A stretch of DNA of 7,796 nt from an uncultured Syntrophobacteraceae bacterium (GTDB lineage: Bacteria > Desulfobacterota > Syntrophobacteria > Syntrophobacterales > Syntrophobacteraceae): assembly GCA_937889795.1 (NCBI GenBank), contig CALBZH010000605.1, positions 1 to 7,796 on the forward strand, written 5' to 3'. The notes below the pieces were generated by a model that saw only the letters and a program-made list of their open reading frames with translations, was not told the DNA's origin and searched no databases. Both the position numbers and the translations under genes were made by a program. This document shows positions 5,535 through 7,796 of the stretch, piece after piece (position 1 is the first letter of the stretch; each line of letters opens with the position of its first letter).

Positions 5535-6830
5535 TCACTCCGGGATGAGATCATAGTAATAAATCATGGCATCCGAGCGGGAGATGATGCCGATGACCCG
5601 GTTGTCTTGAACCACGGGGAGCCGACCGATGTCGTGCTTGATGAGAATGCGCATGGCCTCGGCGACGCTGTGCATGGGCGTTACCGAGATCACATCCCTG
5701 GCCATGAAGGCCTTGACCGGCATGTGCCACTGCCGGGTTTTCACTTTGTTCAGATCTCTTCTCGATATGATCCCCACCAGCTTCTCATCTTCCAGGACCG
5801 GCATCCCGGAAAAACCTTCGGCCTCGAGAATTGCGGCGACATCCTTCATGGTCACGCCCGGGGAAACGCTCTTCACGGGAAAAGACATCAAGTCGCTGAT
5901 TTGCACCGGAAGCTGTCGGTGATCCTTCATGGCCTCGGTAAGCCATGCCTCGATCCCCTCAGGCGACACCGACTTGATGATGGCGGAGCCGGCCCCCGAG
6001 TGACCACCTCCTCCAAGGATGCGCATGACAGCCCCGACATCGACGCTGTCGACCCCGCTTCGACCGATCACCATGCAGCGATCGTTCTTAGTATCCCGGA
6101 ATATCCCAAAAGCGACATCCACATTAACAATGTTCCGGTACATGCTGACTACCTCGGCCAGCCCTGGCGTGTGACCGTCGAGATCCAGCTTGCTCACGCT
6201 GACTCGAAACCCGTTGAGCTTGATTCGTTTGGTGTCCGCAAGCATTTTGAACAGGATTTCCTTCTGCTGCGGTCCATAGGTGGGACGCAGGATAGCCTGG
6301 ATCACCTTCAAATCAGCCTGCTTTTCCAGTAGGTAGGCTGCAGCCCGCAGGTCCCTTGCCGTCGTCGACGGGAAGGTCAGGTGTCCGGTGTCCTCGTAAA
6401 CCCCGGCAAGAAATAGGGTCGCGAGAATCGGAGAAAGCTCGATGTGCTTCTCCTGAATCGCCTCAACCAGCAGCGTGGTCGCTGCCCCGACAAGGTCCTG
6501 GTGGGACCAGGAGGGTGTGATGTCTCCGATCTCAGGGTGGTGGTCCCAGACATGCACTTCAATGTCCGTTCGGGACATGAGGGATCCAAGCCCTTCAAGG
6601 CGGTCCCATCGGTTTGCATCCACCACGATCAACCGGTAGATCGCGCCCAGATTGATTTCTCTCACATGTTGGAAATCAAAGATGTCCTTATGGATGGAAA
6701 GAAAGCTCCGTACGTTCTGGTTGATGCCAGTTGGGAGAACCGGCTTGGCACCCGGATACAGGAGCGAGGCTGCAACCAGCGATGCCAAGGCATCAAAGTC
6801 CGAATTCTTATGCGTAGCGATGAGCTGCAA
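5535..6830 (-). CDS. DHH/DHHA1 phosphoesterase-type protein with two CBS domains
   Basis: A 431-residue cytoplasmic protein of the DHH superfamily. The catalytic part has every expected motif: THKNSDFDALAS at 6-17 (metal ligands D11, D13), VVDAN at 69-73, VWDHHPE at 94-100, and EDTGHLTFPSTT at 146-157 (D147). DHHA1 follows with IGRSG (255-259) and GGGGHSGAGSA (273-283). Two CBS domains then occupy about 311-363 and 373-425 (GMPVLEDEKLVGIISRRDL; GRLPVVQDNRVIGIISRSD), which in this family bind adenosine nucleotides. Relatives are often fused at the C-terminus to a poly(A) polymerase/CCA-adding nucleotidyltransferase; this one stops right after CBS2, so it is a stand-alone form. Likely a metal-dependent phosphodiesterase or nanoRNase-like enzyme acting on short RNA or cyclic dinucleotides and controlled by adenylates; the substrate is not shown. 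The start is TTG 6830, with AAGGAG 8 bases upstream and an in-frame TAA further up. It probably leads an operon with the ASCH gene. Confidence 0.94.
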   Translation of the reverse strand: MQLIATHKNSDFDALASLVAASLLYPGAKPVLPTGINQNVRSFLSIHKDIFDFQHVREINLGAIYRLIVVDANRWDRLEGLGSLMSRTDIEVHVWDHHPEIGDITPSWSHQDLVGAATTLLVEAIQEKHIELSPILATLFLAGVYEDTGHLTFPSTTARDLRAAAYLLEKQADLKVIQAILRPTYGPQQKEILFKMLADTKRIKLNGFRVSVSKLDLDGHTPGLAEVVSMYRNIVNVDVAFGIFRDTKNDRCMVIGRSGVDSVDVGAVMRILGGGGHSGAGSAIIKSVSPEGIEAWLTEAMKDHRQLPVQISDLMSFPVKSVSPGVTMKDVAAILEAEGFSGMPVLEDEKLVGIISRRDLNKVKTRQWHMPVKAFMARDVISVTPMHSVAEAMRILIKHDIGRLPVVQDNRVIGIISRSDAMIYYYDLIPE

Positions 6831-6838
6831 GCACTGCT

Positions 6839-6844
6839 CTCCTT
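6839..6844 (-). promoter_or_regulatory. ribosome binding site for TTG-started DHH-CBS gene
   Basis: AAGGAG on the minus strand, 8 bases before TTG 6830. The frame is closed upstream by TAA, and THKNSDFD begins at residue 6, so the unusual TTG start is well supported. Confidence 0.75.
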
Positions 6845-7109
6845 ATCGTTCGGTTCCAGACGATCATGATCCCATCGGACGGACCAGAGGGAGTGGGCTG
6901 AGGAGTGCCGACGAGCGTTCCTGACCATTTCCTTGTCGCTCGACGCCCCTGGATACACAACGATACATCGATAGGATCTCAAGAAATCCTTAATCATGCA
7001 ATGACCTTTGAAGAATGCACGCAGAGAGGACTCCACACGGGGCCGTCATGTCCCAGCGCGATCGGCAATAATTTCTTCCAATCAAACTCTTTTAACCTTT
7101 GCTTGTGCC

Positions 7110-7115
7110 AGGAAG
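7110..7115 (+). promoter_or_regulatory. candidate ribosome binding site for small ORF
   Basis: AGGAAG lies 6 bases upstream of ATG 7122. It is the strongest Shine-Dalgarno-like site in the gap before the CoA-transferase family gene and the main reason to consider the 37-codon ORF real. Confidence 0.4.
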
Positions 7116-7121
7116 AACTAT

Positions 7122-7235
7122 ATGATCATGAGTGTTTCACCGACGACCGTGGCTGACAGGGTCGCCGCAAGCGTCGCACGAATCCTTGCAGAACCGAATG
7201 GCTCCACGTCTGAATCCTCCACCAGTTGCAGTTGA
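7122..7235 (+). CDS. possible small protein or upstream leader ORF (37 aa)
   Basis: Not recognised and uncertain. It would encode 37 residues: a short predicted helix (VADRVAASVARILAEP) and a Ser/Thr-rich tail ending TSCS. A second ATG at 7128 is in frame. Support comes from AGGAAG 6 bases before the ATG, and from its TGA (7233-7235) overlapping an in-frame upstream ATG (7235) of the acyl-CoA hydrolase gene in a TGATG junction, a common translational-coupling arrangement. Against it: no homology I know, small size, low-complexity end. It could be a leader ORF for the downstream gene or chance. Confidence 0.3.
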   Translation: MIMSVSPTTVADRVAASVARILAEPNGSTSESSTSCS

Positions 7236-7245
7236 TGCTCACAGC

Positions 7246-7250
7246 GGGAG
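7246..7250 (+). promoter_or_regulatory. ribosome binding site for the CoA hydrolase/transferase
   Basis: GGGAG lies 8 bases before ATG 7259. It supports this start over the in-frame ATG at 7235, which has no clear Shine-Dalgarno but overlaps the stop of the small ORF. Confidence 0.5.
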
Positions 7251-7258
7251 AAGCGCCC

Positions 7259-7796
7259 ATGGCAGTGACCTACTGGCCTGACGACTATTTGGCCAAGCGA
7301 TGCTCAGCGGAAAAGGCGATCGGACTGATCCACTCGGGGCAGCGGATCTTCATCGGAACCTCTTGTGGAGAGCCCCAGCATCTGGTGCGAGCGCTCGCGG
7401 CCCAGTCGGAGAGATTCACGGACATCGAGATCGTTCGCCTCCTGAGTCTCGAGACGGTCCCGCTCACGATGATCGCCTCGGAAACGTCGACGAACAGTTT
7501 CAATATCCGCTCGTTCTATTCAGGATCGGGGATCCCGAGAACCCTGGCGCAAAACCGGCGTTTTTTCACGCCGATCAACCTCTCTGCCCTGCCGGACCTG
7601 TTTCGAAGCCGCCAGATTCCCGTCCATGTAGCCCTGGTTCAGGTGTCTCCCCCGGATGATTTTGGGTGGATGAGCCTCGGGATTTCAGTGGATGTGACGT
7701 TGGCCGCTGCCCTGTCCGCCGACCTGATCGTTGCTCAGATAAACCCCAAAATGCCCCGTGTTCTGGGACGCAGCTTCATCCACGTCAACGACGTCC
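7259..7796 (+). CDS. acetyl-CoA hydrolase/CoA-transferase family protein, N-terminal part
   Basis: An open frame of 179 complete codons running off the window end. It matches the N-terminal domain of the acetyl-CoA hydrolase / 4-hydroxybutyrate CoA-transferase family. Seen here: SGQRIFIGTSCGEPQHLVRA at residues about 26-45, a glycine-rich strand-loop typical of the first domain; IVRLLSLETVPL around 59-70; and the hallmark HVALVQVSPPDDFGWMSLG at about 122-140, followed by SVDVT. The catalytic Glu of these enzymes lies in the C-terminal domain, beyond the window. Members move CoA between short acyl groups or hydrolyse acetyl-CoA. The GTSCGEPQHL / FNIRSFY style recalls long deltaproteobacterial versions fused to a C-terminal GNAT acetyltransferase; whether this one is fused cannot be seen. 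The start at 7259 is preferred (GGGAG 8 bases upstream); ATG 7235 would add MLTAGEAP. It is transcribed away from the DHH-CBS operon. Confidence 0.93.
   Translation, partial: MAVTYWPDDYLAKRCSAEKAIGLIHSGQRIFIGTSCGEPQHLVRALAAQSERFTDIEIVRLLSLETVPLTMIASETSTNSFNIRSFYSGSGIPRTLAQNRRFFTPINLSALPDLFRSRQIPVHVALVQVSPPDDFGWMSLGISVDVTLAAALSADLIVAQINPKMPRVLGRSFIHVNDV

Larger units (their letters stand above)
6831..7121. other. divergent intergenic region, promoters expected
   Basis: About 290 bases between the minus-strand DHH-CBS gene and the plus-strand genes to the right. Parts are richer in A+T (about 6955-7010 and 7066-7100), as expected for back-to-back promoters. On the minus strand TTGAGA, 17 bases, then TGTGTA (roughly 6984 down to 6956) is a weak sigma70-like match. 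I found no convincing match on the plus strand, no sigma54 site and no stable hairpin followed by a T run. A 10-base perfect palindrome GATCATGATC lies at 6862-6871, about 30 bases before the DHH-CBS start. Short ORFs on both strands here lack family resemblance. Confidence 0.4.

Noticed and set aside
5523..6332. 269-codon plus-strand frame opposite the DHH-CBS gene
   Set aside because: The minus strand has all DHH, DHHA1 and CBS motifs. The plus-strand product is His/Asp-rich, as expected from the complement of such codons.
6662..7036. 124-codon minus-strand frame overlapping the DHH-CBS start
   Set aside because: Half of it overlaps the well-supported DHH-CBS N-terminus in another frame, and the remainder has no recognisable motif.
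7031..7075. GCCG...CGGC pairing followed by an AT-rich stretch as an intrinsic terminator
   Set aside because: The stem is only four base pairs with a long loop, there is no clean T run, and no gene ends just upstream.

Overview
The window looks like the left end of a metagenomic or draft contig from a GC-rich bacterium. Desulfobacterota (the former Deltaproteobacteria, Syntrophobacter-like) is my best guess, from the style of the DHH-CBS protein and the acyl-CoA hydrolase/transferase; this is an impression from family knowledge, not a measurement. The first 47 bases are not biological: they match the reverse complement of an Illumina TruSeq index adapter, so the first gene is cut by the contig edge and its apparent start is artificial.

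Region 1 (48-4759, + strand) is a compact run of three genes that I cannot assign to a named family. The first two are paralogues that share a helical domain of about 150 residues followed by coiled coil. The second adds an N-terminal Ig-like (Big-1/invasin-like) domain and a long C-terminal stalk built from 20-residue repeats with the [TG]K[AV]D motif, the pattern expected of a trimeric alpha/beta coiled coil with beta-layers, as in phage fibres and surface adhesins. The third looks mostly beta-rich. None has a visible signal peptide. I read the set as a candidate fibre or stalk cassette (phage-tail-like, contractile-injection-like or another cytoplasmically assembled appendage); the architecture is seen, the role is inferred.

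Region 2 (4774-6830, - strand) is a two-gene unit running convergently to region 1: a stand-alone DHH-DHHA1-CBS-CBS phosphoesterase-type protein with a TTG start, then 50 bases later an ASCH-domain protein with a second, C-terminal conserved-looking domain. Both suggest RNA or nucleotide metabolism.

Region 3 (6831-7258) is a divergent intergenic stretch with parts richer in A+T than the genes. It may carry a 37-codon ORF with a good ribosome binding site, whose stop overlaps an in-frame ATG of the next gene. Region 4 (7259-7796, + strand) is the N-terminal third or so of an acetyl-CoA hydrolase/CoA-transferase family protein, cut by the window end. No tRNA, rRNA, CRISPR, insertion sequence or convincing intrinsic terminator was seen.
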